From Rothia santali (lineage in GTDB: Bacteria > Actinomycetota > Actinomycetes > Actinomycetales > Micrococcaceae): a DNA stretch of 64,000 bases. The translations under genes and the position numbers were made by a program. Positions 16,739-29,078 of this stretch are shown here, piece after piece. Every line of letters begins with the position of its first letter. The first letter of the stretch is position 1. The stretch lies in assembly GCF_024199905.1 (NCBI RefSeq), contig NZ_JANAFB010000010.1, positions 1 to 64,000 of the forward strand, written 5' to 3'. Under the pieces are notes generated by a model. It saw only the letters and a program-made list of their open reading frames with translations. It ran no database searches and was not told the DNA's origin.

Positions 16739-16781
16739 TTGTACAGTCAATAAGCGTAGGCAGTCAGAACGGGCGGTAACG

Positions 16782-17768
16782 ATGAGAATCACCATGGAGG
16801 ACGTGGCGAGCCGCGCGGGCGTCTCGCGCGCGCTCGTCTCCCTCGCCTACCGCGACCGCCCGGGGGTGAGCACCGAGACCCGGGACCGCATCCTCAGCGC
16901 CGGGCGCGAGCTGGGCTACGTCCCCAACCGCGTCGCGGCGCGCCTGGCCAGCCGCGGCGGCAACACCCTCGGCGTCTTCCTGCAGGACCTGCACAACGAC
17001 CTCTTCGCCGACCTCTTCGAAGGGTCCCGCACCGTCGCGGACGGGGCCGGCAAGCAGCTGATGCTGGGCGTCGGGGCGCTGGACGGCGGCCGGGACGCCG
17101 AGGTGCTGGAGACCCTCGCCCAGAGCTGGGTCGACGTCGTCATCGCCTTCGGCCTCCAGATGCCCGACGCCGAGGTGCGGGAGATGGCCGAGCGGGTGCC
17201 CCTGGTGTGCGTCCTGCGGGGCGTCGCGGACATCGACAGCGTCGTCTCGGACAATCGCCACGGGGCCAGGGCGGCCACCCGGCACCTGATCGAGCTGGGG
17301 CATCGCGAGATCGCGTTCCTGGCGAACCCGCCGTCGGACGGCTACATGGACCGCCGCCACGGGTACGCCGAGACGATGACGGCGGCCGGACTGCGCCCCC
17401 GGGTGGTCGAGACCACCTACTCCCGCGAGACCGCCGCCGCGGACGCGGGCGCCCTGCTCGACGCCGGGGATCCCCCGACGGCGATCTTCGCCCACAACGA
17501 CCAGGCGGCGATGGGCGTCCTGGACGCCCTCTTCCGCCGCGGGCTGACGCCCGGCCGCGAGGTCTCCGTCGTCGGGTACGACAACAGCTCCCCCAGCAAG
17601 GTGCCTGGCGTCGCGCTCACGAGCGTGGACGTCGACGGCGTCGCCCTGGGGCGCAGCGCGGCCGAGCTCGCCCTCCGCCGCATCGCCTCCCCCATGGCCC
17701 CCGCGGAGTGGCGGACCTCCTTCCCCACCCTGATGGTGCGCACGACGACGGGGCCGCCCCTCCCGTAG
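16782..17768 (+). CDS. LacI-family regulator of the sugar block
   Basis: 328-aa repressor of normal family length. ITMEDVASRAGVSRALVSLA (about 3-22) is the helix-turn-helix. The effector domain contains the usual DNRHGARAATRHLIELGHR and AIFAHNDQAAMGVLDAL segments. It is divergent from the Gfo/Idh dehydrogenase, with two matching operators in the gap, so it most likely represses the catabolic genes until their sugar is present. Its last 10 codons and the sequence after the stop are repeated at 12337-12512. Confidence 0.88.
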   Translation: MRITMEDVASRAGVSRALVSLAYRDRPGVSTETRDRILSAGRELGYVPNRVAARLASRGGNTLGVFLQDLHNDLFADLFEGSRTVADGAGKQLMLGVGALDGGRDAEVLETLAQSWVDVVIAFGLQMPDAEVREMAERVPLVCVLRGVADIDSVVSDNRHGARAATRHLIELGHREIAFLANPPSDGYMDRRHGYAETMTAAGLRPRVVETTYSRETAAADAGALLDAGDPPTAIFAHNDQAAMGVLDALFRRGLTPGREVSVVGYDNSSPSKVPGVALTSVDVDGVALGRSAAELALRRIASPMAPAEWRTSFPTLMVRTTTGPPLP

Positions 17769-17904
17769 TTTCTGCAGAGGGCTCTTGGGGACGGCGAGCT
17801 CCGCTAGAAGCTGGACCCCATCCGATGAGAAGCACGACTAGCGACCCGCTGGAAGTTCACCCGATGTCATTTACTCCGATTTTTAGGATGTGATTTGCTG
17901 GTGA
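17736..17904 (+). repeat. lacI-tail repeat, copy B
   Basis: The final codons of lacI and about 135 bases beyond match copy A at 12337-12512 in the same orientation, with about 80% identity by eye and few gaps. The repeat ends about 30 bases before the antitoxin start. The two copies bracket the gntR-MFS-Gfo-lacI block (about 5.2 kb). Confidence 0.7.
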
Positions 17905-17933
17905 TTGACGATGTCATCGACGATACTGGAGGC

Positions 17934-18323
17934 ATGAGCACTTCAGCATCGCCCATCATGTCGTCCTATCTCGATTCCGTGCGGTTGAACGAAGCTGACC
18001 TCATCACGCGCCTCCTCGACTGCCTGGGAGGAAAGCTGACCGCCTACCTCGGCGGCGTGCGCGAGACCCGAGCCGTGCGCCAATGGGCGGAGGGAGTGCG
18101 GAAGCCATCTTCCGAGTCGATGGAGCGCCTGCGCCTGGCCTTCCAAGCAGCCGGCATGATCGTCGAGGCCGGAAATGCTCCTCAGGTGGTCCAGGCATGG
18201 TTCCAGGGGATGAATCCTCAGCTGGAGGACCGATCCCCCGCTCGCGTGATCCGCGAGGGCGACCCTCACGCCGTCGGACCCGAGGTGCTTGCGGCGGCAC
18301 GCGCCTTCGCTCGGGTCGGATGA
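17934..18323 (+). CDS. MbcA/ParS/Xre-type antitoxin (DUF2384 family)
   Basis: 129-aa protein preceding a RES-domain gene with a four-base ATGA overlap. The C-terminal two-thirds look like the Xre/MbcA/ParS toxin-binding domain (RQWAEGVRKPSSESMERLRLA followed by VVQAWFQGMNPQLEDRSP, the conserved substrate-mimic end region). It should neutralise the RES toxin and repress the operon. ATG 17934 was chosen; a TTG at 17895 and an ATG at 17997 are alternatives, and no ribosome site settles the choice. It begins right after repeat copy B. Confidence 0.75.
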   Translation: MSTSASPIMSSYLDSVRLNEADLITRLLDCLGGKLTAYLGGVRETRAVRQWAEGVRKPSSESMERLRLAFQAAGMIVEAGNAPQVVQAWFQGMNPQLEDRSPARVIREGDPHAVGPEVLAAARAFARVG

Positions 18324-19027
18324 GGTTCCGCGAGCTCGCCCGGCACCCGGTCTGGCGCGTCGGCTACCGGCCGGATCCGTGGAGCTGGCCCGATTGGCGC
18401 TGGGCGGGTCCTTCCGGTCGGTTCAACGGACGGTGGGACGCCCTGGACCCGGGGCTCTACAGGACCCTTTATGCAGGTGATTCGCTGTTCTCGTGCTTGG
18501 TGGAGGTTCTCGCGCCCTTCCGACCCGACCCGGAGCTGGCAGGCGAAATGGGCCTGATCGTCGATGACGAGCCGACGATGAGCCGATCCTCGCCGAGCGG
18601 CACCCTGGATCTGGCGGCATGGCTCTCACCGCGGCAGGCGTCGACCGCCCGCCTGTCGGGAACCTACTGCAGGGTGACCGACTCGACGAGCGTCGCGGCT
18701 CTCTACGGCCGCTTCAGCCCCCGGGCCAGGCTCTACGGGCTCCCGGACTTCGATGCGTCGGCCCTCAAGATCGCGGAGCCTCGCCTGCTCACCCAGGAGA
18801 TCTCCCAACACCTGTGGGAGGCGAAGAACGAGGATGAGGGCCATCTCTGCGATGGAGTGGAGTTCTCGTCGCGGCACGGGGACGACCTGCTTCTCTGGGC
18901 TGTCTACGAGCGCCCTGGAGATCCAGAGGTCTCTCCGTACGTCGTGAGCCCCCAGCAGGTGGCACTGGGCAGAGATCATCCGGAGTTGAGGCGAGCCCTG
19001 GCCCTCCTGGGCATCACGGCTGCATGA
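18320..19027 (+). CDS. RES-domain toxin (NAD-consuming type)
   Basis: 235-aa RES-domain protein. WRVGY near the N-terminus, GRFNGRWD (about 34-41), the LYAGDSLFSCLVEVL stretch (about 50-64) and a late Ser/Asp-rich region follow the RES pattern of Arg, Tyr and Glu catalytic residues. Characterised members (MbcT, ParT) degrade NAD or ADP-ribosylate targets. The start overlaps the antitoxin stop (ATGA), typical of the module. It sits beside the tRNA-Ala 3' end, a common place for acquired DNA. Length is somewhat greater than the minimal 150-190 aa RES proteins. Confidence 0.78.
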   Translation: MRFRELARHPVWRVGYRPDPWSWPDWRWAGPSGRFNGRWDALDPGLYRTLYAGDSLFSCLVEVLAPFRPDPELAGEMGLIVDDEPTMSRSSPSGTLDLAAWLSPRQASTARLSGTYCRVTDSTSVAALYGRFSPRARLYGLPDFDASALKIAEPRLLTQEISQHLWEAKNEDEGHLCDGVEFSSRHGDDLLLWAVYERPGDPEVSPYVVSPQQVALGRDHPELRRALALLGITAA

Positions 19028-19091
19028 GGTAGGTGCACCTTCCACCCATCGGCCCTCATCGGGCGTCATCCATGGATCCTCTGAAACCACG

Positions 19092-19120
19092 AAAAAGCGA
19101 CCCGGCAGATGCCGAGTCGC
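19092..19120 (-). terminator. Intrinsic terminator of the tRNA operon
   Basis: On the minus strand GCGACTCGGCA...TGCCGGGTCGC (19120-19097, one mismatch) is followed by five T residues (19096-19092), 14 bases past the tRNA-Ala end. It is the cleanest U-tract terminator in the window. Confidence 0.85.
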
Positions 19121-19133
19121 TTCTTCGTCACAA

Positions 19134-19209
19134 TGGTGGAGGCGAGGGGACTCGAACCCCTAACCCTCTGCTTGCAAAGCAGATGCGCTACCAATTGCGC
19201 CACGCCCCC
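19134..19209 (-). tRNA. tRNA-Ala (TGC)
   Basis: The cloverleaf reads on the minus strand from G at 19209. The acceptor GGGGGCG pairs with CGCCTCC with one G-T wobble, the anticodon loop CTTTGCAAG gives TGC, the T arm contains GGTTCGAGTCC, and CCA is encoded (19136-19134). It is the last gene of the gyrA-side cluster, with a terminator directly downstream. Confidence 0.95.
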
Positions 19210-19214
19210 GTGGG

Positions 19215-19334
19215 TCAGTCGACCCGGTCCGTGGAGGCCTCCCACGTGGACCGGTTCTCCCGGACGTCCCTCAGCCGCCTGGCCGCCGAGAAGGCGAGGG
19301 CTCCCGCGATGATGATGGCGAGTGCTTTCTTCAT
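19215..19334 (-). CDS. DLW-39 family small membrane peptide
   Basis: 39-aa peptide: MKKALAIIIAGALAFSAARR, then a charged tail ending STWEASTDRVD. It has one N-terminal hydrophobic helix. Size, sequence style and location between tRNA-Ile and tRNA-Ala near gyrA match the DLW-39 family found in Micrococcales (the DLW signature is degenerate here, TWEA). AAGGAGGA stands 6 bases before the ATG, a strong ribosome site that supports expression. Function is unknown for the family. Confidence 0.8.
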   Translation of the reverse strand: MKKALAIIIAGALAFSAARRLRDVRENRSTWEASTDRVD

Positions 19335-19357
19335 CGGGTCCTCCTTGAGGGAATCGG

Positions 19358-19431
19358 TGGGCGTACCAGGAATTGAACCTGGGACCTCTTCGTTATCAGC
19401 GAAGCGCTCTAACCGTCTGAGCTATACGCCC
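19358..19431 (-). tRNA. tRNA-Ile (GAT)
   Basis: Minus-strand cloverleaf of 74 nt. The acceptor GGGCGTA/TACGCCC is perfect, the D arm has AGCTCAGACGGTTAGAGC, the anticodon loop CTGATAA gives GAT, and the T arm has GGTTCAATTCC. CCA is not encoded. It precedes the DLW-39 peptide and tRNA-Ala in the order conserved near actinobacterial gyrA. Confidence 0.96.
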
Positions 19432-19672
19432 TCGTGGCCTTGGACCGAGACTAGACTCTACACGATGCTCTCGGGAGAGCCAAACCGGGGATTCCGTGAG
19501 GTGCGGCACAGGACGTGCGGCGCCGCGCCCGGACGGCGCGCCCGGACGACGTCGCACACCCGCACGGTGGCGGGCCGCGGATCGCACGCCCCACGGCGTC
19601 GTCCCGCGACCCGCTGCCCCCGGCCGGATCCGATCCGTTCCGACCGAATCCGACCGGAGGCCGGCCGGCCGC

Positions 19673-20295
19673 TCAGTCGTCGGTCAGTGTGACCCCGATG
19701 CCGCCGACCAGCTTGGCCGCGACGTTGTAGAGGAACGCGGAGATGATCCCCAGCAGGGTCATGAGCACCACGTTCAGCACCGAGAGGATGGTCGCGTACA
19801 CGGCTACCTGACCCAGCGAGAGGTAGTCAGTGATCTCGATGCCGCTGCCCTGGCTCGAGAGCATCGACAGCACCTCGTTGATGCCGTTGAACACCCCCGT
19901 GACCTCGAAGACCAGCCACAGGATCACGGTGGCCACCACGGTCACGATGCCCACGGCCACCGAGAGCAGGAAGACCAGCTTGGCGATCGACCAGAGGTCG
20001 ACCCGAGCGATCGTCAGGTGCGCGCGGCGCACCTTGGAACGGGGCGCCGGGCGCACGAGGGGCCGGCCCCCGGTCGCCTTGCGCGGCGCGGACCCCTTGC
20101 CCGACCCGCCGGTGGACTTCCCCGCCCCCGCAGGAGCCTTGCCGGACCCAGAAGGTCCCCGGCCGGACCCGCCGGCGGACGTTCCCGCCGCACCGGCGCC
20201 CTGGGACCCCGAGGCGGACGCCCTGCCCGCCGACGCGGATCCCTCGACGCCGGCCGCGGAGGCCTGACCCGCCGAGGAATTCGGTGTGTTGCTGC

Positions 20296-20299
<4 letters not shown>
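19673..20299 (-). CDS. DUF3566 membrane protein
   Basis: 208-aa protein with a 90-residue Gly/Ser/Ala-rich, probably disordered N-terminus, then the conserved DUF3566 region ([20 protein letters not shown], about 88-107), two membrane helices and the [15 protein letters not shown] ending. The family is found just downstream of gyrA across Actinobacteria. Its function is unknown; related CwsA/Rv0007-type proteins have been linked to cell shape. The start overlaps the gyrA stop by four bases (ATGA), so it is translated from the gyrA message. Confidence 0.9.
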
Positions 20300-22965
<2,666 letters not shown>

Positions 22966-23056
22966 GCTGTCTGCCTGTCCCGTCCTGCTGATAATCGTGC
23001 GGCGCCCGAGGGTGCCTCATCGGGAATATTCACATCCCGGAATATGAACTGGTCCC

Positions 23057-25096
<2,040 letters not shown>

Positions 25097-25437
25097 TCAG
25101 CTCCTTGCTTCCGGACGTCCGTGGACCCCGGTCCGAGTGGGCGCACTCCCCTGACGCGCTCGGCGGACGGGCCGCGAGCCGCAGGGAGAGGAGAACGCGA
25201 TGTTTGACCTCCCCTCATTCTACCGGACGCGGGGCGTTAAAAGGGTCACAGCGGGCTCTCTGTGAGCGTTCGAACGAGGTCGATGTGGCGCTCACAGGTC
25301 TGTCGAGGCCCTTCAGGGCCTCCCGACCCCCCGCCGTGTGGGTGCACCCCAAACGAGGGCCGAGCACCAGAGAGCGGATTCTGGACGCTCCGGCCGAAGC
25401 CCGACGCCGCCCCGCCGGACGGGCCGCGCCGCGCCCC

Positions 25438-26148
25438 TCAGCCGTAGGTGTCCCGCGGACCCCGGCCCCCGGGCGCGACCCGGCGGCCCTTCTTCCACGA
25501 GGGCACCGACGGTCCCAGGACGCTGATCTTGGTGACGATCCCGTGCCCCAGCTCGCGCTCGAAGGTCTGCATCAGCTGCGGGATCATGGTGCGCAGCACG
25601 GTCGCGTAGTTGGTCGAGTCGCAGCGGATCGTGACCTCGGAGTTCTCGAAGTGCTCCGGGGAGGTGTGCGCCGCGAGCGCGGGGCCGACGAGGTCGCCCC
25701 ACCGGGCGAGCACGCTGCCCACCGCGACCGGTTCCTTCCACCCGCGCGAGGCGATCATGTGGCCCATGACCGACCCCAGGCCCTGGGGATCCCTCGAGGA
25801 CTTGCCCGGGCCGCTGTAACCGCCCAGGATCCGAGGGTCCCAGCCCTCCTCGCGCCACCGGTTCTTCTTGGCCTGGCCCGGCTCGGCGGAGACGACCTCG
25901 CCGAACTCGCGGATGACCTTCTTGGCCGCGTTGCCGGTCAGCCGCCCCTCACCGCGCGCCACCGCCGCGCTGCGCAGGCGCTGGAGCAGCGAGGCCGGCG
26001 CATCCACCTCGTCGTGCTCCAGCTCCCGGCGCCGCTGCCGCTCGGCGGGCGTCTCGGCAGCCGGCCCGACGCCGCCGTGCCCGCCCGGACCGGACCGGCC
26101 GCCCTCCGCGTCGGGGAGCCGGCGCGGGTCCTCGGGCCCCTCACCCAT
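25438..26148 (-). CDS. dciA: DciA-like helicase loader protein (DUF721)
   Basis: 236-aa protein with the DUF721/DciA core in the C-terminal half (WGDLVGPALAAHTSPEHFEN and LTIRCDSTNYA-type strands, about 145-190). This family loads or stimulates DnaB in bacteria lacking DnaC/DnaI. The first 120 residues are hydrophilic and low complexity, as in other Actinobacteria. Its start overlaps the recF end by 8 bases, so it is part of the dnaA-dnaN-recF operon. A basic C-terminal tail follows the core. Confidence 0.85.
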   Translation of the reverse strand: MGEGPEDPRRLPDAEGGRSGPGGHGGVGPAAETPAERQRRRELEHDEVDAPASLLQRLRSAAVARGEGRLTGNAAKKVIREFGEVVSAEPGQAKKNRWREEGWDPRILGGYSGPGKSSRDPQGLGSVMGHMIASRGWKEPVAVGSVLARWGDLVGPALAAHTSPEHFENSEVTIRCDSTNYATVLRTMIPQLMQTFERELGHGIVTKISVLGPSVPSWKKGRRVAPGGRGPRDTYG

Positions 26149-27334
26149 CCCGGGCGCCGGTCCTCTCCTCGACCGCCACGGCCTCCCCCGGCCTGACGCG
26201 CACGACCCGGCGGACGACGTCGAGCTCGTCCGGCAGGTCCTCCTCGACGGCGCAGGTCACCAGCACCTGCTCGGCGTCGGTCACGATCCGCGCGAGGCGG
26301 GCGCGGCGGACGGCGTCGAGCTCGGCGAAGACGTCGTCGAGGATCAGGATCGGGGAGGCCCCGGGCACGTCCCCGGCGTCGGCCCGGTGGACGTACCAGG
26401 AGCCCAGCCGCAGGGCGAGCGCGTAGGACCAGGTCTCCCCTTGGGAGGCGTAGCCGCGCGCCGGGATCCCGCCGAGCATCAGGGCCAGCTCGTCGCGGTG
26501 GGGGCCGACGAGGCTCATGCCCCGGTCCAGCTCGTCCTCGGCGCGCTCCTCGATCGCGCTGGTCAGCATGTCCGAGAGCTCCGGAAGGGTGAGGGCCGCG
26601 AGCGCCGACATGTCCGAGGCCTCGCGCCGGCCCAGCGTGCTCGACTCGTAGACGAAGCCGAGCTCCTTGCCGCCGTCGGTCAGCTGGCCGTAGGCGCGGT
26701 CCGCCTCCGGCAGCAGCTCGGCCAGCACCTGGAACCGGGCCTGCAGGAGGCGGGCGCCGAGGTTCACGAGCTGGCCGTTCCAGACCTCGAGGGTCGCGCG
26801 CTCGTCCTCGCCGGCGCGCCGGGTGCGGCGCATGGACTTCAGCAGGGCGTTGCGCTGGCGCAGCACGCGCTCGTAGTCGGCGCGGTACCCGGCCACCACG
26901 GGACGCAGGGAGACCGCGAGGTCGTCCAGGAAGCGGCGCCGCGCGGCCGGCTCGCCCTTGACGAGCGCGAGGTCCTCCGGCGAGAACAGCACCGTCTGGC
27001 AGATCCCGAGGGCCTCCCGGACCCGCACCGGTGCGGCCCGGTTGATCCGGACGCGGTTGGCCTTGCCGGGGGTGACCTCGAGCTCCATCGTGGTCTGCTG
27101 GTGCGCCCGCACCACCCGGGTCCGGATGTAGGCGCGGTCGTTGCCGACCTTGACCAGCGGCGCGTCGTTGCTGACCCGGTGCGAGGACAGGTTGGCGCAG
27201 TAGTCGATGGCCTCGACGATGTTGGTCTTGCCCACGCCGTTGGGACCCACCAGGACCGTCAGCCCCGGGGCGAGCCCGAGGTCCAGGAACCCGTAGGTCC
27301 TGAACCCCATGAGCGAGAGGTGATCGACGTACAA
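26141..27334 (-). CDS. recF: DNA replication and repair protein RecF
   Basis: 397-aa SMC-like ATPase that helps load RecA at gaps. Walker A GPNGVGKTN is at 30-38, the signature region around SYALALRLG in the C-terminal half, and Walker B ILILDDVFAELD near residue 330. Start is TTG at 27334, nine bases after the dnaN stop, with the N-terminus MYVDHLSLMGFR matching the family. It is cotranscribed with dnaN and overlaps dciA. Confidence 0.96.
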   Translation of the reverse strand: MYVDHLSLMGFRTYGFLDLGLAPGLTVLVGPNGVGKTNIVEAIDYCANLSSHRVSNDAPLVKVGNDRAYIRTRVVRAHQQTTMELEVTPGKANRVRINRAAPVRVREALGICQTVLFSPEDLALVKGEPAARRRFLDDLAVSLRPVVAGYRADYERVLRQRNALLKSMRRTRRAGEDERATLEVWNGQLVNLGARLLQARFQVLAELLPEADRAYGQLTDGGKELGFVYESSTLGRREASDMSALAALTLPELSDMLTSAIEERAEDELDRGMSLVGPHRDELALMLGGIPARGYASQGETWSYALALRLGSWYVHRADAGDVPGASPILILDDVFAELDAVRRARLARIVTDAEQVLVTCAVEEDLPDELDVVRRVVRVRPGEAVAVEERTGARDG

Positions 27335-27343
27335 CCGCGGCCC

Positions 27344-28468
27344 CTACTGCTGCGGGAGGCGCACGGGCATCAGCAGGTAGCGGTACTCCCGGTTCTCGTC
27401 GCCGTCGGGCTCCTGCTGGGCGGAGAGCACCGCGGGCTTGGGCGGCGTCGTGAAGGAGAACCGCACGTAGTCGCTGCCGAAGGCGTGCAGCCCCTCGCTG
27501 AGGTAGACCGGGTTGAAGGCGACCGTGATGTCGTCGCCGGTGAGCTGGGCGCCGAGGACCTCGTTGGCCTGGGCGTCCTCGCCCGTGCCGGCGTCGAGCG
27601 CCAGCTGGCCCTGCGAGAAGGCGAGGCGGACCGGGGTGTTCCGCTCGGCCACGAGCGAGACGCGGCGCACGGCCTCGACCAGCTCGGAGGTGCGCACGAC
27701 GGCGTGGATCGGCGTCTGCTCGGGGAAGAGCGAGCGGATCTTCGGGTAGTCGCCGTCGACCAGCAGGCTCGTGGTCCGGCGGCCGCCGGACTCGAAGCCG
27801 ACGAGCTCGTGGGCGTCCGAGAGGGCGATCTTCAGCTGCCCCGCGTTGCCGAGGGTCTTGGCGACCTCGTTCAGGGTCTTGGCCTTGATGAGGGCCGCGG
27901 TGGAGATCTGCGGGTCGGCCGGGTCCCAGCTCAGCTCGCGCATCGCGAGCCGGTAGCGGTCCGTGGCCAGCAGGGTCATGGTGGGGCCCTCGATCTCGAC
28001 GCGGACGCCGGTCAGGATCGGCAGGGTGTCGTCCTTGCTGGCGGCGATGATGACCTGCGAGACGGCCTGGGCGAAGGCCGCGCCGTCGGCCGTGCCCGAG
28101 ACCTCGGGCAGACCGGGCAGCTCCGGGTAGTCGGAGACCGGCATCGCCGCGAGGTTGAACTTGGCGGGGCCGCAGCTGAGGTAGACCTTCGAGTCGTGGG
28201 TCTGGAAGTCCACCGGCGCCGAGGGCAGCGAGCGGCAGATGTCCGCGAGGAGGCGGCCGGAGACCAGGGTCTCCCCGTCCTCGAAGACCTCGGCGGCGAT
28301 CTTCAGCTTGGCCGAGGTCTCGTAGTCGAAGCTCGCGATGGAGACCTCGTTGTTCTCCGCCTTGATGAGCAGCCCGGAGAGGACCGGTACGGGCGGGCGG
28401 GGCGAGAGGGAGCGGGCGGTCCAGGTGACGGCCTCGGCGAGCACGTCTCGGTCAACTGAGAATTTCAC
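27344..28468 (-). CDS. dnaN: DNA polymerase III beta sliding clamp
   Basis: 374-aa clamp, the standard length, with three repeated clamp folds. The N-terminus KFSVDRDVLAEAVTWTARSL and the C-terminal end YRYLLMPVRLP are characteristic. Start is GTG at 28468. It tethers polymerase III and other factors to DNA. It lies 610 bp from dnaA across the left half of the origin, and immediately precedes recF. Confidence 0.98.
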   Translation of the reverse strand: MKFSVDRDVLAEAVTWTARSLSPRPPVPVLSGLLIKAENNEVSIASFDYETSAKLKIAAEVFEDGETLVSGRLLADICRSLPSAPVDFQTHDSKVYLSCGPAKFNLAAMPVSDYPELPGLPEVSGTADGAAFAQAVSQVIIAASKDDTLPILTGVRVEIEGPTMTLLATDRYRLAMRELSWDPADPQISTAALIKAKTLNEVAKTLGNAGQLKIALSDAHELVGFESGGRRTTSLLVDGDYPKIRSLFPEQTPIHAVVRTSELVEAVRRVSLVAERNTPVRLAFSQGQLALDAGTGEDAQANEVLGAQLTGDDITVAFNPVYLSEGLHAFGSDYVRFSFTTPPKPAVLSAQQEPDGDENREYRYLLMPVRLPQQ

Positions 28469-28554
28469 GTCTGCGAAGTCCCTCTCTGCGGGTCTGGGGG
28501 CGAGTGCTTCGGATCTGGTGTCAGCTTACCGGAGCGCTCCTCGTCATCGATCTT

Positions 28555-28860
28555 CTGTAATTACAGGTGTCCCGTCCTCCCGGGGCCGCGCAGCGGGCCT
28601 CAGGGACCCTGCCGGCAGGCTCGGCGGACGAGATGAATAGTTATTCGGAATGATCTCTTTAAAGGACAGGAGTGTTAATAACCCGTGTGGATACTGTGGA
28701 TAACCCACGTTTGCCCTGCCGGCGCGCACTTTGGCCTGTAGACAGATTGTGATTTAACGACGCCGCTTCGGTGGGCGGCGTGTGGAGCCGCGATCCGCTG
28801 ATTTCCTGTAATTCACAGATGACGTCGATTCGTCCACCGCGGACCCCTGGTTATCCCCGG
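28555..28860. other. oriC: oriC, dnaA-dnaN intergenic part
   Basis: The 610-bp gap 28469-29078 has two abutting reversed DnaA boxes, TGTGGATAC (28686-28694) and perfect TGTGGATAA (28695-28703), and a weak TTATCCCCG at 28851-28859. An AT-rich stretch at about 28632-28682 just before the boxes is the best unwinding-element candidate in this GC-rich DNA. CTGT-N-ACAG palindromes lie at 28555-28566 (CTGTAATTACAG), 28736-28745 and 28806-28818. Position between dnaA and dnaN fits a standard actinobacterial origin. The rest of the gap is GC-rich with no gene. Confidence 0.8.
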
Positions 28861-29078
28861 CGGCTCCACAGGTGGGTCCACACCCCCGTGAATCGGCGTT
28901 ACGGCGGCCGCTGAAGCCTGGGGAGAGGGGCTCCCCGAGCCTCGATCCGGCCTGCATCTTGCCTTGTAGGACGCCGTCTCCTCCGGTCTGCGTCGTCCCG
29001 GGTGGGGGGGTGTCGTCTCCCCCGGCCGTACGACGCTGTGCCCTCCCCCGGAACGCGGCGCCGTGCGACGTCGTCGGC

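Noticed and set aside
19134-19160. Possible attachment site at the tRNA-Ala 3' end
   Set aside because: No convincing copy of the tRNA 3' sequence was seen at the far side of the accessory region (the best was a 9-base match near 18499), and no integrase gene is present.
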